The notes below the pieces were generated by a model. That model had not been told where the DNA came from. It saw nothing but the letters and a program-made list of their open reading frames with translations, and did not search any database. DNA of 64,000 nt. Origin: Janthinobacterium agaricidamnosum NBRC 102515 = DSM 9628 (GTDB lineage Bacteria; Pseudomonadota; Gammaproteobacteria; Burkholderiales; Burkholderiaceae_D). The DNA lies in the NCBI RefSeq assembly GCF_000723165.1, contig NZ_HG322949.1, forward strand, positions 725,733-789,732. Direction: 5' to 3'. Shown in pieces: positions 36,973 to 45,406 of this stretch. The first letter of the stretch is position 1; each line of letters opens with the position of its first letter. A program made the position numbers and the translations under genes.

Positions 36973-37002
36973 TCCGGCATGGCGATATCAAGCCATGCCG
37001 GA
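36973..37002. terminator. Strong hairpin between convergent genes, probable terminator
   Basis: TCCGGCATGGC (36973-36983) pairs perfectly with GCCATGCCGGA (36992-37002) over an 8-base loop. There is no proper T tract on either strand (CTTTG follows on plus), so termination may be weak or factor-assisted. It lies between the M64 stop and the end of the convergent effector-like gene. Confidence 0.5.
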
Positions 37003-37050
37003 CTTTGTGCGGAAAACCCGCCAAACCGGGCTTTCCAAGCTTACCGTCAA

Positions 37051-38838
37051 TTAAACCGCTGTCAAGGAAATCAAGTATTTGTTGCCGATTTTATTATCGC
37101 CAATATTTTTGAAATCTGTCACCACAAAATTGGTATGATGATTGAATAACACTTCTTGTTCCTCCTCCTCCTCGCCTAACTTTGTAATGTCACGTGCCTT
37201 GTTTCCATTCGCATGCACTTGCGCGGGCACTGTAATGTGGAAGCAGGTGTTTCCTGTGAAATCGCTTTCATTGGGTTTGTTTTTCTCCCAGCGCCTTGCC
37301 AATCCTTTATCTTTGGTCGTGCTCAGGAAGCACGGGACATTGATTGCAGTATTATTTTTGTATGCATTATAAAATCCCTGCAATACAGCGCCATCATGTT
37401 CCTTGACCCTGTATGTCTTCCCGGAATAACCTGGTCCCTTGCCAATCATGGATGAAACGCCGTTCAGGATCGGACTTAATTTGTTCAATGTTGGAACATC
37501 ATTTTTAGAAAGTGCCGTATTGATTTTGTTGCTTAATCCTGTGGTATAAAGCAGGGTGCTGACCATTTCTCCTTTGTTGCAGTTGTCAAATTCTCCATCG
37601 CTGGATTCTTTCAGGTTATCGGTGACCTTGAATAAGCTATTGATGTCATGCGGATTTGTGTCATGCGGATTTATTTCTTCGAAATCACCTTCTTTCAACA
37701 GATTTGGATTGTTCCATATTAATTTGAAAACATCACTGTTTGCAACTTCAGGATGCTGTATTATTTTCTGTACCATGCCGTTATAGACTTGCATTATTTT
37801 CTGCATGTCTTCTTTTTTTGGTTTGGGACCCAAATATTCGTCAATTACAGTTTTTAACTTTATGCCATCGTCCAGGTCGCCGCTTGCTTTTTTCATGTCT
37901 TTCGCGGATATTCCAGTTGACTGAGTGGAAGGCGATGCCACTAATTGTTTGAGTTTCTCAGTACGGACATCAAGCATGTTGATGATTGCATCTTGGTCGC
38001 GGCGCGCCATGCCCGGAGTCCAAGCCGTCACAAGTGGTCGCCAACTATCCGTACCGCCGCTGTTACGCAAGTCCACGATGCTTTTAACTTGCTGCGGAAA
38101 GTTAGGAATGTCTTGAATTGACGCGCATCCCGCATGGGCCGCGATTTTTGCGTAAGACGCATTAACGCTCGGTTTGAATAATCCTTGTATTTCATCGAGT
38201 TCAGACAAACTTGCCGGGGATTTTCTTTCTCCCATCGCGCGCGACAAGAATGCGCTGCCATTATCGATGCGAATGGCTTTCTTATCTTTTGTTACCAAAA
38301 TGTTGTCAAATTCAAGACCAACAACGTCCCAGTTTTTGAGTAATACATCGGCTGCAAATCCGGAAAGAATATTTTGTGATACCGCTTTTTTTACTTCCGG
38401 ATTACTTCCTTTTAATACATCATTCAATGAGCCGGCTATGTTTGGGTTGCTGACGAATTTGGATGCAAAACGGGCCTTTCCTTTATGCTGGAATACCGCC
38501 GATTCTGGTGCTGCGTCAGCACCCATGAGGCGCCGATAAATTTTATTAGCGACGACCTCGCCGTGAGATTGAGCTTCATCTTCGTAGAACTTCACATAGC
38601 GCTCGATCTTATCCGTACCACGATATTTTCCACCCGGCGTACTTCCGGTTTGAGACGGCAACAGCTTGCCTAATACTACATGTGAGTCAAGTGGATTTTG
38701 CTGGGGCGCCGATCCGACCGAGGAAGAATTTCCATGGCTGGACGATGGTGGAATACCCCTGTTATTAATGGGATGGCTGTTGTTTTGGTTATATGGGTTG
38801 TAGGAATTCAGTGATCCGGGATTAAGAGTAGGGTGCAT
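37051..38838 (-). CDS. Putative effector/toxin: kinase-like domain plus C-terminal ADP-ribosyltransferase
   Basis: The 595-residue protein begins with about 50 disordered residues rich in Asn, Ser and Pro, like type III effector signals. Residues about 55-215 look like a small kinase fold: Gly-rich loop 64-74 (QTGSTPGGKYRG), Lys83 in RYVKFYED, Glu94, the block LKNWDVVGLEFDNILV with Asp171, Asp178 and Asn179, and Asp192 in IRIDNGSAF. Residues 470-595 fit an R-S-E class ADP-ribosyltransferase: Arg477 (TYRVK), FLSTTKD at 504-510, and Glu560-x-Glu562 in EEEQEVLF. A 60-base sample (37561-37620) counts 25 G+C (42%), far below the genome, which suggests transfer. No immunity gene, chaperone or secretion cluster is adjacent. 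Domain calls are by motif reading only. Confidence 0.7.
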   Translation of the reverse strand: MHPTLNPGSLNSYNPYNQNNSHPINNRGIPPSSSHGNSSSVGSAPQQNPLDSHVVLGKLLPSQTGSTPGGKYRGTDKIERYVKFYEDEAQSHGEVVANKIYRRLMGADAAPESAVFQHKGKARFASKFVSNPNIAGSLNDVLKGSNPEVKKAVSQNILSGFAADVLLKNWDVVGLEFDNILVTKDKKAIRIDNGSAFLSRAMGERKSPASLSELDEIQGLFKPSVNASYAKIAAHAGCASIQDIPNFPQQVKSIVDLRNSGGTDSWRPLVTAWTPGMARRDQDAIINMLDVRTEKLKQLVASPSTQSTGISAKDMKKASGDLDDGIKLKTVIDEYLGPKPKKEDMQKIMQVYNGMVQKIIQHPEVANSDVFKLIWNNPNLLKEGDFEEINPHDTNPHDINSLFKVTDNLKESSDGEFDNCNKGEMVSTLLYTTGLSNKINTALSKNDVPTLNKLSPILNGVSSMIGKGPGYSGKTYRVKEHDGAVLQGFYNAYKNNTAINVPCFLSTTKDKGLARRWEKNKPNESDFTGNTCFHITVPAQVHANGNKARDITKLGEEEEEQEVLFNHHTNFVVTDFKNIGDNKIGNKYLISLTAV

Positions 38839-38991
38839 GATTTATTCTCTTGCATTAAAGGTATTCGGTTGTGGGCTGTTTTGTAATGAAGGACAGCGAG
38901 ATGGTGCCGTTCTTCTATATAGGTATGGCCGGAGTCCGAATAGTTCCTTACGCTCATCATGCACAGCACGAAAAAGCGCTTCATGCAGGAG
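38839..38991. other. Upstream region of the effector-like gene, up to the IS left end
   Basis: The 153-base stretch holds the promoter of the minus-strand effector gene; AGAGAA lies about 8 bases before its ATG. It is moderately AT-rich near the gene and mixed near the IS. I looked for a PIP box or hrp box and found none. Confidence 0.35.
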
Positions 38992-40485
38992 CTAAGAGCC
39001 ACCCCTTTCAAGGAGTCCATCGGGCACTAATTGTCATTTCACGAATCCAACACATTGTTCATGTGTAGAGGAGTGATGTCATGCTGATGGATAACATTGT
39101 CGAACGATTCGCCGAGCGCGCGCCCCTTACCGTCATGGCCAGACTGGCATTGCAGCGCGCACTCGATCCGGCCTGGGTTGATCAGGTATTCGATCTGCAC
39201 CGCCAGGCCCAATATCAGCGCGAGTTGCTGTTTTCGAGTGTGGTGGAAATCATGTCGGTGGTCGCGGTGGGGCTGCGTCCCTCGGTGCACGCGGCTGCCA
39301 AGCGCTACCTGGCCTTGCCAGTTTCTATTACCGCCCTGTACGACAAGATCAACCATACCGATCCGGCCGTGGTGCGAGCCCTGGTACAAGGCAGCCATGC
39401 AAGGCTGGGAGCTATCCTGCAACACCTGGGACCGGCGCCAGCGCCCAGCGTGCCGGGCTACCGCCTGCGCATTGTCGACGGCAATCATCTGCCGGCCAGC
39501 GAGAAACGGCTCAAACCACTGCGTGCATTTCGCGGGGCCGCCTTGCCGGGCCATTCGCTGGTCGTCTATGACCCGGACAGCAACCTGGTGGTCGATCTGC
39601 TGCCTTGCGAGGATGCCCATGCCCAGGAGCGTGCCTGCATGGGACCGATCCTGGCGCAGGCCGGTCCCGGAGAACTATGGATCGCCGACCGCAATTTCAG
39701 TACGCGCGCCATCCTGACAGGCTGGCATGCGCGCGGCAGCATGTTTATCGTGCGCGAACACGCCCGCACCCCGTATCCCGTCGTGTCTTCGGCACTGCAA
39801 GCGATGGGGTGCTGCGATACCGGCAATCTCTTTGAACAGCAAGTCTGTATCGACGATGGCGATGGTCAGTCGCTGCCCCTGCGCCGTATCGTGCTGGAAC
39901 TGGATCAAGCCACGACGGACGGCGAGAAGAGCATACGGTTGCTCAGCAATCTGCCATCGGAACACTTTGACGCCAACTCGATTGCACAGCTATACCGTCG
40001 CCGCTGGCGCATTGAAAACATGTTTCAGCGCCTCGAAGCGGCGTTGCGCAGCGAGATCGCCACGCTGGGCCATCCGCGCGCCGCGCTGTTGGCCTTTGGG
40101 GTGGCCGTGCTTGCCTATAACGTTCTGGCGTTGATCGAAGGAGCAGTCTCTATCTGTCATCGTTTGCACGAAACAGACATCATCCTGTCGACCTTCTATC
40201 TGGCACTGGAGGTCAAAGGGGCGTATGAAGGCATGATGATCGCCATTGAGCGAGCGTCCTGGGAGCCGTGCGACAGGCTCGATTCGGCCGAGCTGGCAGC
40301 ATTGTTGCTGCGCATCGCCGAACACGTGCAACCGGCCCGCTTGCGCAAGCATACCCGGGGACCCAAGACGCCTAAAAAGACCGGTTATGTATCAGGCGCC
40401 GAAGCGCGTCGCCACGTTGCAACCGCCCGCGTATTAAAAAGCGATAGAGTTACGCTCCCAAGACCTTGAAAGGGGTGGCGCTTAG
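38992..40485 (+). mobile_element. IS4-family insertion sequence
   Basis: The element is bounded by 22-base inverted repeats: left at 38992-39013 (starts CTAAGAGCCACCCC), right at 40464-40485 (ends GGGGTGGCGCTTAG), differing at one position. It carries one transposase gene whose stop lies in the right repeat. No direct repeat of the expected length flanks it. The right-end five bases, CTTAG, also serve as the target duplication of a miniature element inserted there. Confidence 0.85.
39081..40469 (+). CDS. IS4-family DDE transposase
   Basis: The 462-residue transposase has the IS4 N-terminal domain (FAERAPLTVMARLALQRAL) and an RNase-H-fold core with Asp in RIVDGNHLPASE, Asp in LWIADRNFSTRAI and Glu in the Y-2-R-3-E signature YRRRWRIENMFQRLEA. 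All three acidic residues are present and the frame is uninterrupted, so it should be active. GAGGAG at 39068-39073 precedes the ATG. The stop TGA falls within the right inverted repeat. Confidence 0.95.
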   Translation: MLMDNIVERFAERAPLTVMARLALQRALDPAWVDQVFDLHRQAQYQRELLFSSVVEIMSVVAVGLRPSVHAAAKRYLALPVSITALYDKINHTDPAVVRALVQGSHARLGAILQHLGPAPAPSVPGYRLRIVDGNHLPASEKRLKPLRAFRGAALPGHSLVVYDPDSNLVVDLLPCEDAHAQERACMGPILAQAGPGELWIADRNFSTRAILTGWHARGSMFIVREHARTPYPVVSSALQAMGCCDTGNLFEQQVCIDDGDGQSLPLRRIVLELDQATTDGEKSIRLLSNLPSEHFDANSIAQLYRRRWRIENMFQRLEAALRSEIATLGHPRAALLAFGVAVLAYNVLALIEGAVSICHRLHETDIILSTFYLALEVKGAYEGMMIAIERASWEPCDRLDSAELAALLLRIAEHVQPARLRKHTRGPKTPKKTGYVSGAEARRHVATARVLKSDRVTLPRP

Positions 40486-40641
40486 AGCCTATCCCAGTAG
40501 TGAGCGTCTTGTTCTGGCCGCGCATCGGGAGCGCGGACCAGGCGTGAGGAGGACGCGTGGCGGGCCACGCGACGACGATCAACGCAGTCCCCGCTACTGA
40601 GGAGCGCCAGAAGAGGGCGTATTCATCTACTGGGATAGGCT
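40486..40641. mobile_element. Miniature inverted-repeat element, copy B (non-coding, MITE-like)
   Basis: The 156-base element has ends AGCCTATCCCAGTAG and CTACTGGGATAGGCT, flanked by the direct repeat CTTAG (40481-40485 and 40642-40646). Its central hairpin GCGTGGC-GG-GCCACGC (40555-40570) matches the copy A palindrome with a paired A-T to G-C change, so the stem is kept. The left CTTAG is the last five bases of the IS4 element, showing that the miniature element inserted exactly there. It lies 13 bases beyond the PepSY gene stop. Confidence 0.88.
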
Positions 40642-40654
40642 CTTAGTGCCGGTA

Positions 40655-42238
40655 TTAGGGAGTCTTGTCTCCTTCCGTTATGGCTATCGTTTGCAGCGAC
40701 CAGACGCTATGCGGGTCGCCATGGCGGCCGCGCTGCAGCACGCTGCGCGCCATCTTCCAGTACAGCGCGGCAAACAGCAGCGACACCAGCGCCACGCCGG
40801 CGATGACGCCGTCGCCGCGCATCAGCGACAGCAGGGGATTGATGCCGCTGCGCTGCCACTGCGCCAGCGGGATCGCCGCCGTCAGCACGGCGCACAAGGT
40901 CAGCAGCTCGTGCGCGGCGCGCGCCGGCGGACGGGCGAACGCCCATGCCACGCTGGCAAGGAAGACCGCATGGTAGCCGCGCTGCTCCCACAACGGCAGT
41001 TCGCCCGGCGCCAGTTTATTCAGCAGGAACACCGCCGATACGCCTGCCACGCAGCCGAGGCAGACGCCCAGCGTGGCCTGCGCCATCAGCCGTCCGCTGC
41101 GCGGCTGTACTTGCCGGTTGCGCTTGCGGCGCGCCTCTATCCATAACAGGTTGCCGCTGTAGAACAGGAAGGCGCCGGCCATGCCGAGCATGAAGTAGGT
41201 CCATTGCAGCGCGGCGCCGCCGTATTCGGCGAAGTGCAGCGTTTGCAAACCGCGCATGAAGCGTGTGCCCGGACTGAAATTGTCGGGCGTCATGGCGCGC
41301 AGCACCCTGCCGTCGCTGGCGTTCAGCACCACCAGCGCCTTGCTGGTCACGGTCTGCCGGCTGATGGCGCCGTAGGCCTGTATTTCCGCGTTGCTGTCGC
41401 CGGCATGACGATAACTGATGCCCTCGACCTGCATGCCCGGCGCGGCGCGCTGCAGCGCCGCCAGCAGGGCCGGCGCCGGCAGCAATGGCGCGGCGACGCC
41501 GGACGCCCTGGACGGCGCCACCGCTGAAATATCCGGGCCAACCAGATCGAGCAGCTTGCCGTCGAAGACCAGGTACTGGAAAGGCGCCAGCAAGATCACG
41601 CCCAGGGCCAGGATCACGCTGCTCCACGCATACATCAGGTGGAACGGCAGCGACAGGATGCCGATCGCATTATGGGCATCCTGCCACATGCGCTTGAGGT
41701 TCTTGCCGATCCGTAGCGCAAGCAAGTCCTTGAAAAAGGACGGCGCATAAATCACCACGCCGCTGGCCAGCGCCATGCCATACAGGATGCAGATCGCGCC
41801 CAGCACATAGATGCCCCAGGACGGAGGAAAGCCGGCCGAATAATGCAGGCGGAAGATGAAGTCCACCAGCTTCGAATACGGCTCGGCGTCTTCCAGCTGG
41901 CCGGCCGGGTTCAGGCGGAAGTGGTGTACGATCGGCTTGCCTTGCTTGACGCTCTCGGTCCAGATCAACGACAGCGTTGGCTGGTATTCCGACGGCAGGC
42001 GCAGATAAAAGGATTGCCGCGCTTGCGGATACGCCTTCAGCACCGCATCGATCAGCGGCTGCGTCCGCGACAGCGGCTCCATCGGCTGTGCTGTCGACGA
42101 CGCGCTTTCCCACGCATGCAATTCTTCATGGAACAGCGTCACCGAGCCGGCATAAAACGCGATGAACAGGCAGAAGCCCGCCGCCAGTCCGACCCAGGTA
42201 TGCAGCGCGATATAGGTCCGTAAAGTTGCCGACTTCAT
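40655..42238 (-). CDS. PepSY-associated membrane protein of an iron-uptake operon
   Basis: The 527-residue inner-membrane protein starts MKSATLRTYIALHTWVGLAAG, typical of PepSY_TM proteins. It has a conserved His in LHTWVG, two PepSY-like periplasmic regions (about 50-130 and 230-330), and His-containing helices (FRLHYSAGFP, NAIGILSLPFHLMYAW) that may bind haem or act in siderophore-iron reduction. ATG 42238 overlaps the upstream stop (ATGA). It is the last gene of the operon led by the TonB receptor. Confidence 0.88.
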   Translation of the reverse strand: MKSATLRTYIALHTWVGLAAGFCLFIAFYAGSVTLFHEELHAWESASSTAQPMEPLSRTQPLIDAVLKAYPQARQSFYLRLPSEYQPTLSLIWTESVKQGKPIVHHFRLNPAGQLEDAEPYSKLVDFIFRLHYSAGFPPSWGIYVLGAICILYGMALASGVVIYAPSFFKDLLALRIGKNLKRMWQDAHNAIGILSLPFHLMYAWSSVILALGVILLAPFQYLVFDGKLLDLVGPDISAVAPSRASGVAAPLLPAPALLAALQRAAPGMQVEGISYRHAGDSNAEIQAYGAISRQTVTSKALVVLNASDGRVLRAMTPDNFSPGTRFMRGLQTLHFAEYGGAALQWTYFMLGMAGAFLFYSGNLLWIEARRKRNRQVQPRSGRLMAQATLGVCLGCVAGVSAVFLLNKLAPGELPLWEQRGYHAVFLASVAWAFARPPARAAHELLTLCAVLTAAIPLAQWQRSGINPLLSLMRGDGVIAGVALVSLLFAALYWKMARSVLQRGRHGDPHSVWSLQTIAITEGDKTP

Positions 42239-42504
42239 GCTGCAATCCTGAGCAGGCCACCGGCCTTCAAGAAATGCAGCGCGCTGTAGCCGAGCAGCGT
42301 CGCGCCGCCCATCCACAGCCATGCGCGCAAGCCGGTCTTGAACAGGAACGCGCCCATCATGGCCGCCACCCACGCCAGGAAAAACAGCAGTAGCAAAGGC
42401 AGCGTGGTACGCCGCTGGTCGCTGCTGAGCAAGGCGAGCGTACCCACCACCAGTACCGATAATGGCAGTCCCAGCAAGGCCGCCGCCGTCGCCTTACCCC
42501 ACAT
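42235..42504 (-). CDS. Small membrane protein (DUF3649-like) of the iron-uptake operon
   Basis: The 89-residue product has three hydrophobic segments and ends GLRAWLWMGGATLLGYSAL, fitting the DUF3649 proteins commonly found between a siderophore receptor and a PepSY protein. ATG 42504 is chosen because GGGAGG precedes it closely; an earlier in-frame ATG at 42537 lies inside the upstream gene. Function unknown. It overlaps both neighbours. Confidence 0.72.
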   Translation of the reverse strand: MWGKATAAALLGLPLSVLVVGTLALLSSDQRRTTLPLLLLFFLAWVAAMMGAFLFKTGLRAWLWMGGATLLGYSALHFLKAGGLLRIAA

Positions 42505-42784
42505 GGCGTCCTCCCGCTGCAGCCTGTTTTCGTCCACGCAGCCAGGCGTCCAGATAGGGCAGCAGCACCAGTCCCGTCATCAGGCCGGAGCAGGCGATCC
42601 ACACGCCGCACCAGGCGCCATAGGCTTGCGCGGCCGCCGCCACCGCGCCGCCGGCCAGCGGCAGCGACAGCCAGCGCAGCCATCTGCTCCCGGCCGGCGC
42701 GGCGGGCCACAAGGTTTGATGCGGCGACGCCAGGTAAAAACTCAGCGCGGCCAGGCCGGCCATGGCCATGCATATCCAGTTCAT
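42494..42784 (-). CDS. Small membrane protein (DUF3325-like) of the iron-uptake operon
   Basis: The 96-residue protein has three hydrophobic helices (NWICMAMAGLAALSFYLA first) and a basic C-terminus. DUF3325 proteins occur in this exact place, between a TonB siderophore receptor and DUF3649/PepSY genes. Sequence similarity is loose, so the name leans on context. Starts 26 bases after the receptor stop. Confidence 0.68.
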   Translation of the reverse strand: MNWICMAMAGLAALSFYLASPHQTLWPAAPAGSRWLRWLSLPLAGGAVAAAAQAYGAWCGVWIACSGLMTGLVLLPYLDAWLRGRKQAAAGGRHVG

Positions 42785-42810
42785 GATCTGCTTTCTCGTC
42801 AGTTTTTTGG

Positions 42811-44991
42811 TCAGATGCTGCCTTGCAGGCCGAAGCCGACCTGCCGCGCATTGCCCAGGTTGACCAGGTAGCGGCCGGTGACCGATTCCAGGCGGTTGGC
42901 CGTGATGTAAGTGCGGTTGGTCAGGTTGCTGCCGAAGGCGAACAGCGACATGCCGTTCGACAGCGTGTACGCCGCCTTGCCGCCTAGGATGGTGTGGCCA
43001 TCGTTGCGGTCGATGTTTTCCGGACGGGTATAAGTGCCGCCGGCGTGCTCCAGCGTCGCATTCAGCGTCCAGTGGCCGGGGGTCCAGTTAACGCCCACAG
43101 ATTGCGTCTGGCGCGGCGAGCGGGAAAATTCCTTGCCGGTGTAATCGCCCTGCGGCGTCTTGAAATCGAGGAAGCGCGATGCCGATACGCCCAGCGCGCC
43201 GAACAGTTCCAGGTGCGGCGTCACCTTGCCGCGCAGCTCGGCTTCCAGTCCCTGCAGGCGCGAACTGCCGGCATTGACGATGTAGGTGTCCAGCGTGTTG
43301 CGGCCGACATCGACCTGCTGGTCCGACCAGTCCACGCGATAGGCGTTCAGCGTCAGCACCATGCCGCCATCGAGCATGCCCTTCAGCGACGCTTCATAGT
43401 TCTTGGTGAATTCCGGCGCGTAGGCATGCGAGCCGCGCTGATAGCTGTAATCGACGCCGCCGGTGCGGTAGCCGCGCTGCGCCGTCAGGCCGGCCACCCA
43501 TTCGGGCGCCAGCGCGTAGCGCAGGCCCAGCTTCGGCAGCCAGACGTCATTGTCGGTCTTCAGGTTTTGCGCGCCATCGGCGGCGAACACGCCGCCGTTG
43601 ATCAACTGGCCGACGATCCTGGTGGCCAGCGGCGAGGTGCCGCTGGTAGAGCCGGTCAGCACGCGGGTCTGGCGTTCGCCGTCGAAGCGCATGCCGGCGG
43701 TCAGGGTCAGCCTGCCGATCGCGTAATCGAGTTCGGTGAATGCCGCGCGGGTCCTGGTGGTGTCGGCTTCCAGGTTGCCGCGCTTGATGAACTCGGCGCC
43801 ATACGCCGCATCGCATGCCGACTGCACCCGGCATTGCCCGATCAGGCCCAGCACATACGATACCGGCACGGTGAACACGTCGTCTCCGCTATAGTGCGCG
43901 TTCAGGTAATACACCCCCGCGACGCCCTTCAACTGGTTGCCGAACAGCGTGGTCTCGAAGTTGGCGCGCGCTTCCTGCGAAAACTGGCGATCGATATTTT
44001 CGCCGGTGCGGTAGCCCTGGTTCAGTTCGGTGCCGTCGTAATCCTGTACCCGGGTATAGCGATTGTGCGAATAGGTGGTCAGCAGCGTGATGTCGGCGCC
44101 GCCCAGCTTGAAGGTTTGTTCCAGCGCGGCCGAGCGGGTGTGGTTGGTGGAATTGCGCGGTTCGTTGGACAGGTTCTGGCGCGCCTCGGCCGGGCGGGTC
44201 ACCGGCTCCACTCCCGGGCTGCCCAGTTGCTGCTTGTCGTCGACCAGCGTCACCAGCGCCTGGTAACGGTCGCCGATCGGCGTGACGCGCAATTTGGCGC
44301 GCAGCGTGTGGCCGTCGTCGTGGTTGTAGCGCTGGTCGGCGCGGCTTGGATCATAGACGTCGCCGTCGCGCTTGCGCTGTTCAAGGCTGATGCGGCCGGC
44401 CAGCACCTGGTCGACGATGGCGCCGCCGCCAGCCACCGCGATGCGCCGGGCATTCTGGTTGCCGGCGCTGACGCGATAGCTGAAGTCCGGCGTATCGGAC
44501 GGGTCGCGCGTTTTCAGCACCACCGCGCCGGCCAGCGAGTTGCGGCCCTGGTTGGTCGACTGCGGGCCGCGCAGCACTTCCACGCGGTCGGCGTCCCACA
44601 CGCTCAGGCCGCTGATGTCCTGGCCATAGCCATCCTGGGTCACGCCATCGACCACCAGCGTGATGGTGCGGCCGCCGCCGCCGCCGGCCGGGCCGTAGGA
44701 ATTAATGCCGCGTATCGACAAGCCGCTCGCCGTGCCGACGTTGGCCATCTGCGCGGCCACGTTTTCCAGCGTGGTGTTGCCCGACTCGGCAATCTGGCGG
44801 CGGTTGCGCGCACCGACGCTGGCGCTGCTGTCGATTTCCGTGCGTTTCAGCTTGTCGCCGCTGATCACCACCCGCTCGGCGGCGGCCGCCGGTTCGGCCG
44901 CCGCATCGGGGGCAACTGCCATCTCATCCGCATGCACTTGCCAACTTGCTATCACACTTGCCAGGCCCAGCACCATCAATTTGATACGCAT
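42811..44991 (-). CDS. TonB-dependent siderophore receptor
   Basis: The 726-residue receptor has a signal peptide (MVLGLASVIASWQVHA), a plug (TLENVAAQMANVG, SIRGINSYGP, VEVLRGPQSTNQGRNSLAGAV) and a beta barrel ending in VGFGLQGSI. Two Fur-box-like sites lie 23-74 bases upstream of the start, so iron control is likely. The operon continues with DUF3325-like, DUF3649-like and PepSY genes, the usual ferric-siderophore set. The siderophore is unknown; no synthesis genes are in the window. Confidence 0.93.
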   Translation of the reverse strand: MRIKLMVLGLASVIASWQVHADEMAVAPDAAAEPAAAAERVVISGDKLKRTEIDSSASVGARNRRQIAESGNTTLENVAAQMANVGTASGLSIRGINSYGPAGGGGGRTITLVVDGVTQDGYGQDISGLSVWDADRVEVLRGPQSTNQGRNSLAGAVVLKTRDPSDTPDFSYRVSAGNQNARRIAVAGGGAIVDQVLAGRISLEQRKRDGDVYDPSRADQRYNHDDGHTLRAKLRVTPIGDRYQALVTLVDDKQQLGSPGVEPVTRPAEARQNLSNEPRNSTNHTRSAALEQTFKLGGADITLLTTYSHNRYTRVQDYDGTELNQGYRTGENIDRQFSQEARANFETTLFGNQLKGVAGVYYLNAHYSGDDVFTVPVSYVLGLIGQCRVQSACDAAYGAEFIKRGNLEADTTRTRAAFTELDYAIGRLTLTAGMRFDGERQTRVLTGSTSGTSPLATRIVGQLINGGVFAADGAQNLKTDNDVWLPKLGLRYALAPEWVAGLTAQRGYRTGGVDYSYQRGSHAYAPEFTKNYEASLKGMLDGGMVLTLNAYRVDWSDQQVDVGRNTLDTYIVNAGSSRLQGLEAELRGKVTPHLELFGALGVSASRFLDFKTPQGDYTGKEFSRSPRQTQSVGVNWTPGHWTLNATLEHAGGTYTRPENIDRNDGHTILGGKAAYTLSNGMSLFAFGSNLTNRTYITANRLESVTGRYLVNLGNARQVGFGLQGSI

Positions 44992-45013
44992 GTCAGTTCT
45001 TCCCTCGGTATTA

Positions 45014-45032
45014 TTGAATGAGAATCAATCTC
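45014..45032 (-). promoter_or_regulatory. Fur-box-like site, proximal
   Basis: Centred on TGAGAATCA at 45019-45027, the 19-base window matches the consensus GATAATGATAATCATTATC at 13 of 19 positions. It lies directly before the receptor start, where Fur binding would block transcription or elongation. Confidence 0.7.
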
Positions 45033-45046
45033 AAATGCAATCAATT

Positions 45047-45065
45047 TTAAATGATAATCATTTTT
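45047..45065 (-). promoter_or_regulatory. Fur-box-like site, distal
   Basis: Centred on TGATAATCA at 45052-45060, it matches the Fur consensus at 14 of 19 positions. Together with the proximal site it gives a double operator in the receptor promoter. It is far from the divergent fabI start, so it should act only on the receptor operon. Confidence 0.8.
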
Positions 45066-45269
45066 ATTAAAAGTGAATTTTAGTGAGGATTCACGGCTGC
45101 TGATATGTTAAAACAGCAACTTTGTCGCCTGACTGGCGTAACACGCAGCCAAGCAGGCATGGTTTTTCGAGACGATGGCGACAAGCGCCGGGCATGCGGC
45201 TTTACGTGCTGGATCGCGGCGCGGTGGACGAGATGGATGGATTCCGGAATCCGCTTCATGTTGCAAAAT

Positions 45270-45312
45270 TTGATATATATCAATGTTGCTCTGATGCACA
45301 CACTCGTATAGT
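45270..45312 (+). promoter_or_regulatory. FNR/ANR-dependent class II promoter of the fabI-exporter-ack operon
   Basis: TTGATATATATCAA at 45270-45283 is a perfect FNR/ANR site (TTGAT-N4-ATCAA). A -10-like TATAGT lies at 45307-45312. A start 6-7 bases after that -10 would be near 45318, putting the box centre at about -41.5, the classic activator position. The first gene starts 89 bases later. This predicts induction when oxygen is low. Confidence 0.8.
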
Positions 45313-45406
45313 TGCATCGTCTCAAGGCGCGCCAGCGCCGGACTGATCTATGGCCGGGCTGTATCAAGCCCCGGCTACGGCGGCGTCTACTTTATGGAGT
45401 AACAAG

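Larger units (their letters stand above)
44992..45406. other. Divergent spacer between iron-uptake operon and fabI-exporter operon
   Basis: The 415-base spacer carries the two Fur boxes at its left end and an FNR/ANR-type promoter in its right half, both listed separately. The stretch 45080-45260 between them has mixed composition and no gene that I can support. Confidence 0.6.

Noticed and set aside
38839..38991. Search for a PIP box (TTCGC-N15-TTCGC) or hrp box before the effector-like gene
   Set aside because: TTCG-type half sites occur but not at the required spacing; no hrp-type motif was found, so type III regulation is not supported by the promoter.
38981..40500. Target duplication of the IS4 element
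   Set aside because: Flanks before 38992 and after 40485 (or after 40646 once the miniature element is removed) share no direct repeat; CTAAG and CTTAG at the ends are inverted, not direct.
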